A DNA stretch of 64,000 nt from assembly GCA_964017145.1 (NCBI GenBank), contig OZ024841.1:2232001-2296000 (forward strand), given 5' to 3'. This document shows positions 24,405 through 35,256 of the stretch, one piece after another (within the stretch, counting starts at the first letter, position 1; the number at the start of each line of letters is the position of its first letter). The stretch is from Agrocybe praecox. Lineage: Eukaryota > Basidiomycota > Agaricomycetes > Agaricales > Agrocybaceae. The position numbers and the translations under genes are program-made. The notes under the pieces are model-generated. The model did no database searches, had not been told where the DNA came from, and saw nothing but the letters and a program-made list of their open reading frames with translations.

Positions 24405-25525
24405 AATTAAATTTCCATGTATGTCTTGGCCAACCAATTGTCCAAGGCCTTGGTGTCCTTTAACTTGGATCCACTCAACCATTTATTGTGTTCAGGACCA
24501 TATATAGACCAGCATACAAGATATTGCCAGCCTTTGCCTGGTTGTCTCACGTCAATAATGTTCTGTAGGAAGAATTCTTCCACTCTGTCAACCAGGGCCA
24601 GATCAGGTTCTTCCAGCTTCCTGTCTGGGAATAGCTCATCATTGTTTTTGATGAATGGCAAGACCTGGGACATATGGAAAGTCTTGCACTTCAAGGAGGA
24701 ATTGGGCATTTCCAAGGTTACAGTTGAATGAGCCTCATTTATGGCAGAAACTGTATATGGGCCATTGTAGCGCAGCATAAATTTGGCAACTCTGCCAGAT
24801 TTGGATTGCATATATTTGCATCTGCATTTTTTTTTAGAGAGCCGCACTCAATTACCAACTGTAAACAGGAACATGAGTGAATGGGCACTGTTGGCATGCA
24901 CACATTGAGAAACCTTAGTTCTAGTCAGATTATCCTGGGCATCCATTGACATCTTTTCCAACGTCAGAATTAGCTCATGTGCCTTCACATCCTCCTCTAG
25001 GCTTGAGGCCAAAGCACCACTAAGTAAAGATGGGATGATGCATGGGGATTGTCTGAGGCAAAGTTGGAAAAGAGAATAGCCAGTTGATTTGTTGACTAAG
25101 TTCATCAAATTAAACCGAATGATAGGCAGTGCTTTCACCCAGCCCTTTTGATTCCTGTCGACATGAAAGTGTAAAGACTGGTTTACTGTCTTATTCATGT
25201 GTTTGCTGGAACCATCCAACTGTGTATGGTAAGCTGTTGACATTTTCACTTTAACACCTGTCACTTTATGCAGAGACTTCCAGAATTTAGCCATGAAATT
25301 ATTATCTCTGAGATAATTTCCTCTAGTAGCCCATTTTCACAGTACCAATAGGTGAAGAACATAGAAGCCATGTCCTCAGGCTTATCTGTAGTCTTTGATG
25401 CAATGATTCTAATGTCAGCACCTCCCAACCAATCTGTCATTGTTGTTATTTGATTAAAACCTTCATCTAGTGGCTGTCAGGGCAACACTAAAATCAGTGT
25501 GACAAGGCCACCAACAAAGACAAAG

Positions 25526-25565
<40 letters not shown>

Positions 25566-27228
25566 AGAGAGAGACACTCAATGGTTCTAAGAGATCACAC
25601 CAATGATAGTGGATATCCTAAGAGATTGAAGCTGGGGCTACAGCTACATACATGTCCAGTATATATACCCTACAGCTATTCTAGAATATTCCTCCATGAC
25701 ATCATAGAAAGGAATGATGAATAAGGCAATGACATCATAAAGAAAGTAAAAGAATGATGTGGAATGATGTAGAATGGATGAGGTTATGCTCATAGGAAAT
25801 TAAAGTGATAAGTATCTAATCAAATGATAATCAAGAGATAATCAAGAGATGATCAAAGATATGAAACAGATAAGATATCTACACATCTACAAAAGGGAAA
25901 AATGCGAAATAAATATAGAAAAATAGAGAAAAATAGGGGAAACCCTGACAGTGGCAATGGACCAATAAAATCAATTGCAATTGACTTTCCATGCAAATCT
26001 GGAACAGGAAGAGGGTGCAAAGGCCCTATCAGTTTTATTGTGGAGGATTTGTTTTGCTAGTATTCTGAGCACCCTGGCATGTAAGCTTGTTCCAGATCCT
26101 TTCGCATATTTAGCCAGTAGTATGAGGAGTGTAAGGCACCATAAGACTTGTTGAAGCTGAAATGTCCTAGCATATCATGTGCCAAACAGAACAGAACTTT
26201 GCATGCATTTCCAACACACAGCATGCACAAGTGTCCGTCAATATACCACAGCCCATTAACCTCTGTTATGCTGGGCATGCTTACCTGTGCAGTCTCCAAG
26301 TCTTTAATCCACTTGTCATCTTTATAGCCATCCTTGATTATCTGCACAAGGCTCAGGTCTGCTTATATTGACATTGTAACAGTGACCACTGTAGAATCCA
26401 TGAGGTCCAAGGCTGAACACGCCTCAGCAGCTAACCATATTGCGGGCACAGCATCTAAACCAGTGAATGCCACAATATTAAGTTTGCCATTATCCTCATA
26501 AAAAGAATATTGGTTAGAATTGCTAACCACATTGCATTTGACTGTTGTTTCACCAGGCAGATGAGACAAGGTGTCTGCAACAGAGTTTGCCTCACCTTTC
26601 ATTTAGGTAATTTTTGTGTCAAATTGTGACATAAATTCCATCCACCTAGCTTGTCTCCTGAATAGATCACACTGAGTACCAAAATTTTTGAGGGTTTTAT
26701 GATCCATAAATATCTGAAAAGGAACACCCAGTAGGTCCATTTTCCACTTGTTACATGCACAAATAATTGCTAGTATTTATTTTTTGTGTACTGGATAATT
26801 CAATTGAGTGCCTTTTAATGTCATAGAATCAAATACAACAGGCCTGGCTTCCTCCCAGGAAGGACAACAGCGCCAGTACACATATCACTAGCACCTGTAG
26901 TAACAAAAATTTGATTTTCAGGCATTTTATCATAGTCAATGGATATTAAACATTCTTGACTGACAACCAAAGATTTTATTGCCTCGAAAGCATTGTCAAA
27001 TTTCTTTGACCATAATGGAAAGTCTTTTTCCACCTCTTTCAATGTCAATTCTGTCAAGATACCAGTATATTTTGCCAACTTAGGCAAGAAGGCAGCAATG
27101 TACCAAGTCAGACCCAAGAAAGAAAGAACTTCAGATGCAGATTTAGGCCTTGGCCAGGCTAGAATGGCCTCACATTTAGGTGTATCTGCCTTGATACCAT
27201 GCTTGGATATGTGATGTCTCAAGAACAC
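24405..27228 (-). pseudogene. Decayed Ty3/gypsy chromovirus pol
   Basis: Broken pieces of pol lie in order on the minus strand. RT C-terminus and RNase H start at 26821-27228 (ISKHGIKADTPKCEAILAWP). An RNase H end is at 26363-26602 (KGEANSVADTLSHLP). The integrase zinc region is at 26057-26347 (H..H and C..C with YYWLNMRKDLEQAY). The integrase core and GPF-like region are at 24848-25294 (STAYHTQLDGSSKHMNK). A chromodomain-like tail is at 24407-24847 (GKGWQYLVCWSIYGPEHNKWL). Stops and frameshifts separate them, and a 476-bp solo LTR is inserted in the integrase. No flanking LTRs were recognised. This is an old, inactive element. Confidence 0.8.
25475..25950 (-). repeat. Solo LTR (family S), copy 3, nested in gypsy relic
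   Basis: It runs from TGTCAGGGCAACAC to AAACCCTGACA and is bordered by perfect 5-bp duplications GTGGC (25470-25474 and 25951-25955). It is almost identical to copy 2, so both inserted more recently than the relic decayed. Confidence 0.9.
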
Positions 27229-27254
27229 CTGTATCAGTCAGTTGATGTTTTCAA

Positions 27255-27770
27255 AGTATGGTAGTTGCCACACTTAGTGCATATATCCAGAATGGTACCT
27301 ACCAGGCCTGGCAGTTGCCAGCCCCATCTGTTTGACTGTCCAATATTCCTGACTGGTCATGTGTTGTGACTGGTTGTTACCGATTGCATCCAAATACAAA
27401 AGCATGACTTTTTGCTTGCCTCTATTTACACATTCAGGGTCCACTGCCACTATTTTATGGCCTCAAATACAAACAAATAATAAATATGCCATAATCAGCC
27501 ACTAACACATCCAAACAACAAACAACTCAGAACTTGAGTGATGTCACATCCAAATATCTGAATAGGCAAGTGAACTTTAGACTTTGAAGATTTGCGTAAA
27601 GGCCCATCAAACACAAGATGATGGCAACTAATGATGGCAACCAAGACAGGACCAAATAAAATCAAATATATTTTTAGCTCATTCTATTTTCAGTATAGAT
27701 GTCTATTACCACATACTAGTCATGTGATTACCATATTGAGCTTGAGCTATCCCAATATGTAAAGTGTTTT
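27255..27770. mobile_element. Non-autonomous TIR-family fragment
   Basis: It starts with GGTAGTTGCCACACTTAGTG. It also shares GACTTTTTGCTTGCCTC and GGCCTCAAATACAAACAAAT (27406-27487) with the elements at 29.3 kb and, inverted, 31.7 kb. Non-coding. Confidence 0.45.
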
Positions 27771-28118
27771 AAAAATATTGAGAGGAGTTGACAGATGACA
27801 ACATTGATGGTAATGTTGATAGGCTCGTAATTGATCGCACACCTGATCTTGTCACACGTGGCTCAATTGGGTCTGCTGCAGAAATAGGGGCTTCATCCTG
27901 CCTATTTGAGCTCCCCAATGTTGAAACATTGTTATTCAAGGGAGGTGGATCCACAGCAGGGTTGTCCACACCAAAGTCCACTAGCTGTAGGTTACAGAGC
28001 ATGTCAGCAAGGATCCTAATAGGTTCAGTAGCCGTTTTTTTAGCTGGCAGATGTGATTTGATAGAGGTTTCCTTGCTCGGTGCTAGTGAGGTCTTTACCC
28101 TCCCCCCCTTTTTCTCAT
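27769..28118 (-). other. Open frame of unknown origin
   Basis: A Ser/Pro/Asn-rich frame continues to 28134. Its position upstream of the gypsy relic in the same orientation makes a leftover gag or host fragment possible. No domain was recognised. Confidence 0.2.
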
Positions 28119-28487
28119 TGGAATCCAGGTTCATTCCAGGATTCAGAATGGATTCCAGTGGATTCCAGAGTGAATTTCAAAACACAATTCTTTGCCATTT
28201 TGTATGGGAGGACCCACCATGGATTCCACCAGGATTCCAACTGGAATCCTTGGAATTACCCATTCCAGGTGGAATATTCCACCTTGGTTCCAGCAGAATG
28301 TGCGGAATGTAAGTGGAATGTAGGTAGAATCCAAGTGGAATCCAACATATAGCAGACAAATTGGCCGGAATCCACTAGAAATCCACTATATACCATTAGA
28401 TATGACCTGTTTGAGGCCATTCCAACGGAATACGATGGAATCCAATTAGATTGAGGGCACCATTGCTCTTATTTTAATTATTAATAG

Positions 28488-28572
28488 GAAAAAAAAAGCG
28501 CACCAACGAGAATCAAACGCTGGACCCCGAGAACACCAACCGTGCACGATTTACCACCTGTGCCACAAAGGC
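28488..28572 (-). ncRNA. tRNA-like Pol III sequence (possible SINE head)
   Basis: On the minus strand, an A-box-like TGGCACAGGTGG (28554-28565) is followed 33 nt later by a B-box-like GCGTTTGATTCTC (28508-28520), then a T run (28489-28497) that could terminate Pol III. I could not fold a convincing acceptor or anticodon stem, so it is at best a degenerate tRNA or a tRNA-derived SINE head. Confidence 0.3.
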
Positions 28573-28639
28573 TTACAGAAATATGTAAAATGTGAGATAT
28601 ACATACCACCTTTTTCGGCATGTCTCGGCACGGCTCAAA

Positions 28640-29110
28640 CGTGACTGATGGCAACACCGTTTGGTTGCCACCTCACCTCTTTCTCTCCCACCACCACCAC
28701 CACTTCGTCCTGCACCACCACGTCGCTCCCCACTCCCCAACGATGATGATGACACAGCGATGCCAATGACGACACAGCGACGACACACACATCAGCGACA
28801 ACGACACGACGACAACGACACGATGACGGGGTGACGACGACGATGAAGACGACTCGCCAACACCAACGCCAACGACAAATGCCAGCGAACCAGCCGACAA
28901 ACACGAGGCGGCTGGCATAGGCGTGACGTAGCATGGTGAGGGGCAACGACGACGTGCCAGCGACGACCCCAACAATGTCACGCAAGCGACGCCACATGAA
29001 CGACAACGACACACACAACAACGACAGGATGCCAACGACAACCCCAACAATGGCGACACGCACAACGGCGATGCCAACGACGACGAGGCACCAACGGCAA
29101 TGACGAATAC
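28640..29110. repeat. CGACRAC-rich degenerate minisatellite
   Basis: This GC-rich tract is built from repeated CGACGACA, CAACGACA and CGATGACG words. It keeps long frames open on the minus strand without any protein family. A segment at about 28,868-28,935 (GCCAGCGAACCAGCCGACAA) is repeated directly at about 30,490. Confidence 0.5.
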
Positions 29111-29160
29111 GAGCGGCCAATGCCCAGCCAGTGCTGTCAAATTTATGTATGAGTGATGCA

Positions 29161-30455
29161 TAGTTGCCCCACATAAAGTATGCATCCACAGGGGCAACTG
29201 CCCAACTGCCCAAAGTGATGCATCAAGCCCTCTGGCTGGCCTATTGTGACCATTTGTGACTATAGTCATGTGTTTGATATTGATGGGATCAAAATCAATG
29301 CACATGACTTTTTGCTTGCCTCTATTTACATGTTTGGGCTCCACTCATATGTTTATATGGCCTCAAATACAAACAAATAATAAATAATGATGTCAGCAGG
29401 CAGGGGCAGGCCTGCTACAAAACAAACAAAGCCTTTGAGTGACATCACATCTAAACAACCCAATAAGGCAAGAGGACTTTGGACTTTGAGATTTTGCAAT
29501 AAAGTCCTCTCGATGCTATGATAGACGGGACCAAGACATAACCAAATAAGATCAAATCTATTTTTAGAACATATCTATTTTTAGTTGCGTCTATTTTAAA
29601 ACAATTACAAATTTGCTAAATACGATGGAGTTATTTTTAGAACTCATCTATTTTTAGAACTCATTACATATTTACATCAAGAAATCCTATTTCTGAGATT
29701 ATGCACTGCCAGACTGTCTTTAGCATTGTCCCCCAGACCCTTTCTAACGGGTCACAACAGGACTCGTTGTGACACAATGCGCAAAGACGGCGACCTCGCC
29801 GACGCCCGACGCGTCGCGTATGCCACTCGTTCAACGTCGATGTTGTGCTCGACGTTGGTAACAGTATTGGTCCGCCTGTAGTTCTCAGAGCAGCAATTTT
29901 CTGCCGCGTCTTTGTATGTCCGCCAATGCTGCCAGACTCCCATGAGTGTCCGATGGCGAGTCCTTCGACATTACTTACTCTTCAGCACAGGTGAGCCTTC
30001 GCTTCGGCATTAGTTACTCCGCAGCAACATTGCGCCGAGGATGGGCACCACAATGGTCGGCGCGCTTGGTCAACAACGCTCACGAAGCAGCCGTTCGGGC
30101 AATTGAGTGTCGGTGGTGATGACGATGTCGTCAACAATGCCGACTCCGGGTGCCACTGTCACGCACCAAGGTCAATTGTTTGGGAGACAGTCCCGCGAAC
30201 AGTCCCGCGGATTTCAATCTCAGAAATGAGATGCCCTCATTTACATGGTTTATGAAAATCTATTTTTAGAACATTTTAACGAAAATAACTTTGGTGGCTG
30301 TGCACTAGATCACACAACTATGCTGTGGCTATGCATCAGATCACATGACTTTCACATGACTATACCTCTCTAGTCACTGTTGGTCACCCTGATGCATCAC
30401 TTTGGGCAGTTGGGCAGTTGCCCTTGTGGATGCATACTTTATGTGGGGCAACTTA
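29161..30455. mobile_element. Nested 1.3 kb TIR element
   Basis: About 64 bp beginning TAGTTGCCCCACATAAAGTA at 29161 recur in inverted form at 30391-30455 with only a few changes. It belongs to the same TAGTTGCC family as the fragments at 27.3 and 31.2 kb. No transposase was seen; presumably non-autonomous. Confidence 0.6.
29689..30227. mobile_element. GC/CpG-rich insert bordered by a 12-bp inverted repeat
   Basis: ATTTCTGAGATT (29689-29700) and its exact reverse complement AATCTCAGAAAT (30216-30227) border a block much richer in CpG than the surrounding AT-rich element. It may be a captured host fragment or a further nested element. No recognisable coding sequence. Confidence 0.35.
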
Positions 30456-30622
30456 GGTTGGGTCATGCATACATCTGCCAGTAACAGGTGCGATGCCAGC
30501 GAACCAGCCGACAAACGCGAGGGGGCAAGGGCGTGACGTGGCGAGGGAGGGTGTTTAGGACGACGACGAGGTATGTGTCCTCACCACTCTGTTTGCTCGC
30601 TCACCGCTGCTGTCAACGGGCT

Positions 30623-30743
30623 GGGCCCTCTGTTCCTCCTTTCCCATCCCCTTCCTCCTCCCCACCCTCTTCTCATCTCTCCCTATCCCCCCTCATCTCT
30701 TCTCTCTGTCCTCCTCTTTCTATATCCCCTTCTCCTTATTTTT
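30623..30743 (+). repeat. C/T-rich tract
   Basis: About 120 bp are almost entirely pyrimidine on the plus strand (CCCTTCCTCCTCC and similar words), with few interruptions. No function is inferred. Confidence 0.5.
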
Positions 30744-31201
30744 TTTAAATTAAAAATAATTATATAAGTTTATACAAATCATGTATATTGTGAATTTTCT
30801 TAATTAATTAATGAAATTTCGCTTTTTCATATGTTTTTTTTGTGTGATTCTTATGTTTTTGGTGAATGTTATGTTTTTTTAAATATAAATGACATTAAAT
30901 CTTTTGGAATGCACCTGGAATGGTTGGAATCCAAGTGGAATCTGTTCCTATGGACTTGTGTCAAATTTTGTTAAGTCCCACCTTACTTGGAATCCAGATG
31001 GAATGTGATTGGATTCCATTCCTATTCCATTCCCATTCCATTCCACCACAAATTGGGTTGTTGGAATCCATCTGGAATCAAGTTGGAATTGACCAGGAAC
31101 ATAGTTGGAATCCATATGACTTGGCTGGACTGGAGCTGGAATGGTTGGATTCCAATTGGAATCACTGGAATTAACCTGGATTCCATGGAATCACCTGTAG
31201 C

Positions 31202-31955
31202 AGCTACCTTTATACATGAATATTTGATAGTTGCCTAACATAAAGTATACATCCTGGGGGCCACTTTGCTACCTTCCCCTTTTGGACACCCTACCACCTA
31301 TAAGAGTGACTATAGGTGACGGTAGGCAGAAGTCATGTGATATAAGGCATGTGACTTGTGCACAGCCACCAAAACTAAAATTATATGGTTGCATAGAGAA
31401 AAAATCAGGGATCATGCTAAATATTTTTCTTTACATAACCATCAACGGATCAATCACAAACGCAAAATACTTTTCAAACCTTGTATATAAATCAAAATAA
31501 AAGATTAAAATATTCGTAGCAAGCCGAAAAAAAATTATAAAATCATCAAAAAATATGTACTATACCATATTAGGCTTGAACTATCCAAATATGTAAAGTG
31601 TTTTAAAAATAGTTCCGGGCTATAAATAAATTTATTACCTACACAATACATATAATTTCCAAATATAGAAATTTGTACTAAAAATAAATATGTTCCAAAA
31701 ATAGATTGATCTTATTTGGTTATTATTTGTTTGTATTTGAGGCTATATAAACAAATGAGTGGAGCCCAATTATGTAAATAGAGGCAAGCAAAAAGTCATG
31801 TGCATTGATTTTGATGCCATCAACAGCAGACACATGACTAAGGTCACAATAGGCCAGCCAGCCAAAGGTCTTTTCAAAAGGGGAAGGTAGCAAAGTGGCC
31901 CCCAGGATGTATACTTTATTTTAGGCAACTACTTATGTTTGATATAGAAATGTAG
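31202..31955. mobile_element. Non-autonomous TIR element (TAGTTGCC family)
   Basis: GATAGTTGCCTAACATAAAG onward (31225-31290) is mirrored at about 31,876-31,935 (AAAAGGGGAAGGTAGCAAAG onward), giving roughly 57-bp inverted repeats. The outer parts (CAGCTACCTTTATAC and its inverted counterpart) suggest that the termini extend to about 31,202 and 31,955. The interior is AT-rich and non-coding. Confidence 0.55.
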
Positions 31956-31964
31956 CTGCCATGG

Positions 31965-33117
31965 CTGGGTTCGAGGGGTGGGTTCATGTTTGTGCTTCCT
32001 TTGCAACATTTGGCGACGTCTCGATGTTTGTTGGCCTTGTGTGGGCCCATGCAGTGGGGGCAGGACGTGGCGCGTTGCCTGCATCCTTTGTCTGAGTGGC
32101 CCCATTGCCAGCAACGCTGGCAGAGGGGGACACCGGTTATGGGAAGCCCTCTACAACACCTACAATTCGGCCTCCGGCCAAGCCGTAGATTTAACAGTGC
32201 TAGACCCCCTCCTTACTCTCCAGGAGAGAGACTGGCCCCCATTCTCCAAGTTAGAATTGGACGAGGCATTAGCGTCTTGTGCAAGTCTCTCGTCCTCTGG
32301 CCCAGACCATGTGTCCTGGCCAATTCTTATTGACCTAGCCAATGCTTGCATTCGTGTAGGACATTGGCCTAGGCACTTTAAGGAATTGACATCGGTTATA
32401 ATACCGAAGCCAGGCAAACCTACATATTCTGACCCAAAAGCATTCCGGCCAATAGTGCTGCTGAACACTATGGGGAAACTCATCGAGAAGATGATTTCAT
32501 ATCGTCTTCAGTATGACATGATCAAGTTTGACCTTGTTCATCCTAACCAAGTCATGGGAGTGCGCCAGCGCTCAACCGAAGATGCAGGGCTGTACCTTAC
32601 CCATCTGATTTGCACCAGGTGGACTAAGGGACTCAAGACCAGCGTTGTCGCATTCAATATCGCCCAGTTCTTCCCATCTCTCAACCATGATATGCTCAAA
32701 GCAATTCTCAGGAAACAGGGGTTCTCGCCACTAGTGGCGCTTCTCATCCTATCTAGTAGATCGACACACCTCCTATAGGTGGGGATTGTTCACATCTGAC
32801 CCCTGGCAGGCGGACGTTGGTGTGGGACAAGGCTCTGCCTTGTCCCCCATCCTCTCAGCACTATACATCGCTCCGGTGATGAAATTATACCATATGAAAG
32901 AGATATCCCAAAATACATCACTTCTATCATATGTGGACGACGGCACATGCATTGCCCAGGCCAAAACCCTCCAGGAGAACACGGTAACCCTTGTGGCTGC
33001 CTATGCAGTCCTCCTTCGACTCTTCACTGCAATAGGACTCATCCTCGAACACAACAAGTCCAAATATGCATGCTTCAATAGGTTGCACAACTATGACCCA
33101 CCACCCTTCGATCTTGG
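31965..33117 (+). pseudogene. LINE fragment with inverted 5' part (copy E)
   Basis: From about 32,136 the plus strand encodes reverse transcriptase: GHWPRHFKELTSVIIPKPGK, FRPIVLLNTMGKLIEKMISY, SVVAFNIAQFFPSLNHDML, then after a small deletion/frameshift near 32,750 GQGSALSPILSALY and the catalytic YVDDGT. The preceding 31,965-32,135 is the reverse complement of the ORF1 zinc-knuckle region of the same LINE (compare 61,040-61,210). The 5' part is therefore inverted relative to the RT part. The copy stops where a poly(T) run of another LINE begins. Confidence 0.75.
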
Positions 33118-34372
33118 TTTTTTTTTTTTTTTTTTTTTTAAAAATAAAATAAAATCAAAGGACCAAAGTCCCACTTGTATTCCGGTGCGCGATTTGTTAG
33201 AAATTGATCTCTAACATAAGTAAAAGTCAATAGACTTATAGTTAACAATAGAGCCAAGTTTCAATGCGCAACAATGACTAGTCTTATGAAAATAGTGTAT
33301 TGCTTCTATATAATCCCAAACCCAATCTAGTGTCTTGAGTACTCTTAGACATAGTAGGAAAACTGGTCTGTTTGTTCATGTTTACCCGAAAAATCCCTAG
33401 GCACCAATATAGGTGCCCACAATATAGTGTTCAAAATCAGTGGTATGCAAACACATGTTCTACACTACATATTATATACTGCCGGATTCGTCTCGTTGAG
33501 AAGATTCCGAATCCTGAAAGATCTCGCCCGTAGCTGTACTCTATAAATAACTATTTACAAAATACTGTCCAAAAACAGGGAAAAACACCAAAATCTATGT
33601 AAAGTCCATATGTACAAGTCCAAAATCAAAGTGTTTGATCACTAATTTCAACACAACCCCCTGCGAAAACACTTTGACAATTTGGCAACCCAGAGATTTT
33701 CCATCACTTCCAAAACCTTGGCCCAGCCTGCTTATCCGACCCCTGCGGGTCGCTTGAACGCAAACGCAGAATCGTTATTGTCCAAGAACTTGATCAGATG
33801 CACCAGAAGTTCTGGTGACTGTCCGTCACGCTCGCATGTATGTTTTGTACACACTTGCAATATGTGTGCATATGTCTGTAGGTGGTGGCCACATTTGCAT
33901 GCATGAGGTTCTTGAATGTTGAAGCGCTCGTAATAAGAAACCAATTGGAGCGTGATTGAGGATGCATCTCATCATCCTTGTGACGTACAGTATGTGTGCG
34001 TCTTTCACTTCACGGAGCCAAGTACCTTCTTTAAGATACGTCGGCTCAAGTAAATCCTTGGCCAGATTTTTGAGTGGCAGGAAATTATGCCCTCGGTAGT
34101 GGGGGTCTTGGAAGAGAGTCTTCCAATCCTCCTGTACTGTTTTAGTGACGACCTTTCATACACTATCAAGAGAGGTAGCTGGGCGATCCCTGGCTGGTTC
34201 GACTTGAGCCCGACTGATGTCGTTGGCTTCTTGGTGTATCCTCCATTTCAGTTTCGAAGGAACCTGAATGAAGTCTACTTTGCACACGGCATCTTCTTCT
34301 AGCCATGGTTGAAGAGCTCGACATATGGCCAAAGAATGTCCTTGACCACTATGGAGGGTGGGGTCCAACATC
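33118..34372 (-). pseudogene. 5'-truncated LINE copy (copy D), interrupted by a copia LTR
   Basis: A T run at 33118-33136 is the reversed poly(A) tail, followed by the 3' UTR (CAAAGTCCCACTTGTATTCC). After the copia LTR fragment, 33709-34372 encode the C-terminal ORF2 segment in broken frames (WLEEDAVCKVDFIQVPSKLK; LNHAPIG; CKCGHHLQT). It is 5'-truncated, as is usual for LINEs. Confidence 0.7.
33195..33715 (-). repeat. Copia-1 3' LTR plus about 60 bp of internal sequence
   Basis: 33195-33653 is a diverged copy of the copia-1 LTR in reverse orientation (TGTTAGAAATTG to TTTCAACA). It is followed by about 60 bp matching the reverse complement of the copia-1 3' end (CAACCCCCTG...TTTGACAATTTGGCAAC). 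The rest of the element is missing. Confidence 0.8.
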
Positions 34373-34639
34373 AGGAAAATTGACTTCATCTTTGGGTACC
34401 CTGAAAGATCCTAAAAGATCTCTAAAGACTATAAAGACGCAAAAGATAAAAAGTGAATTCTGGATCTCTCAAAGCAAGGTGCTCTTGTAAATAATGTGGG
34501 AAAGTGCTCTAAAGATAATTCAAAGATTACCAAAGACGTTGGAAAGATGCCACAAGGAACCAAAAAGACAGGCAAAAGACTGCTGCAGCCAACTAAAAGA
34601 TTCTGAAAGTCAATGCAAAGATTACAATGGCCAGTTCAG
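34373..34639 (+). repeat. AAAGAY-rich low-complexity lead-in to minisatellite
   Basis: Irregular copies of AAAGATC, AAAGACT and AAAGATT words lie just before the ordered 21-bp array. Confidence 0.4.
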
Positions 34640-35100
34640 AGACTCTGATAGTCAATGCAGAGACTCATATAGTCAACGCAGAGACTCATATGGTCAATGC
34701 AGAGACTCATATAGTCAATGCAGAGACTCATATGGTGAACGCAGAGACTCATATAGTCAACACATAGATTCATATAGTCAATGTGGAGACTTATATAGTC
34801 AATGCAGAGATTCATATGGTCAACGCAGAGACTTATATAGTCAATGCGGAGACTCATATGGTCAACGCAGAGACTTATATAGTCAATGCAGAGATTCATA
34901 TGGTCAACGCAGAGACTTATATAGTCAACGCGGAGACTCATATAGTCAACACAGAGACTTATATAGTCAACGCGGAGACTCATATAGTCAACACAGAGAC
35001 TTATATAGTCAACGCGGAGACTCATATAGTCAACACAGAGACTTATATAGTCAACGCAGAGACTCATATAGTCAACACAGAGACTCAGATCGTTAACGCA
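34640..35100 (+). repeat. 21-bp minisatellite, about 22 copies
   Basis: The unit is approximately AGAGACTCATATAGTCAACG plus C. Because 21 is divisible by three, reading frames stay open. The plus frame 34494-35096 gives heptads such as RDSYSQR and GDSYSQH (21 full copies), and frames on the minus strand are also open (VDYISLC). Towards the right the array becomes a 42-bp two-unit repeat (RDLYSQR-GDSYSQH), a sign of recent segmental expansion. No evidence of a real protein. Confidence 0.85.
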
Positions 35101-35256
35101 GAGACACTTTCAGGTGATAGAAAATCAATCAATTATATATTGAGCCTATTGTAGAATGTAGACAGACAGCTCATAGAAGTAAACAGTTGTAAAAGTATAA
35201 AATGATTTTGGTAAAAAAACAAAATGGAAAAAGGAATAGTAAGGGGGTCTGAACCG

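Larger units (their letters stand above)
28119..31185. mobile_element. 3.07 kb TIR element with GGAATCC subterminal arrays
   Basis: The left end TGGAATCCAGGTTCATTCCA (28119-28138) is matched in inverted form at 31165-31185, with one difference in 21 positions. Inside each end (28119-28445 and about 30905-31185) lie dense GGAATCC/GGATTCC words in both orientations, as in the subterminal repeats where some transposases bind. No transposase is visible inside, and a second TIR element is nested within it. No clear target duplication was found. Confidence 0.5.

Noticed and set aside
28635..29344. Long minus-strand open frames (192 and 223 aa)
   Set aside because: They arise from CGAC/GTCG-type low-complexity DNA that lacks stops. 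The translations are repetitive hydrophobic strings without a domain and overlap transposon ends.
34640..35100. CRISPR-like repeat array
   Set aside because: The units are contiguous 21-bp tandem repeats without spacers, in a eukaryotic genome; it is a minisatellite.
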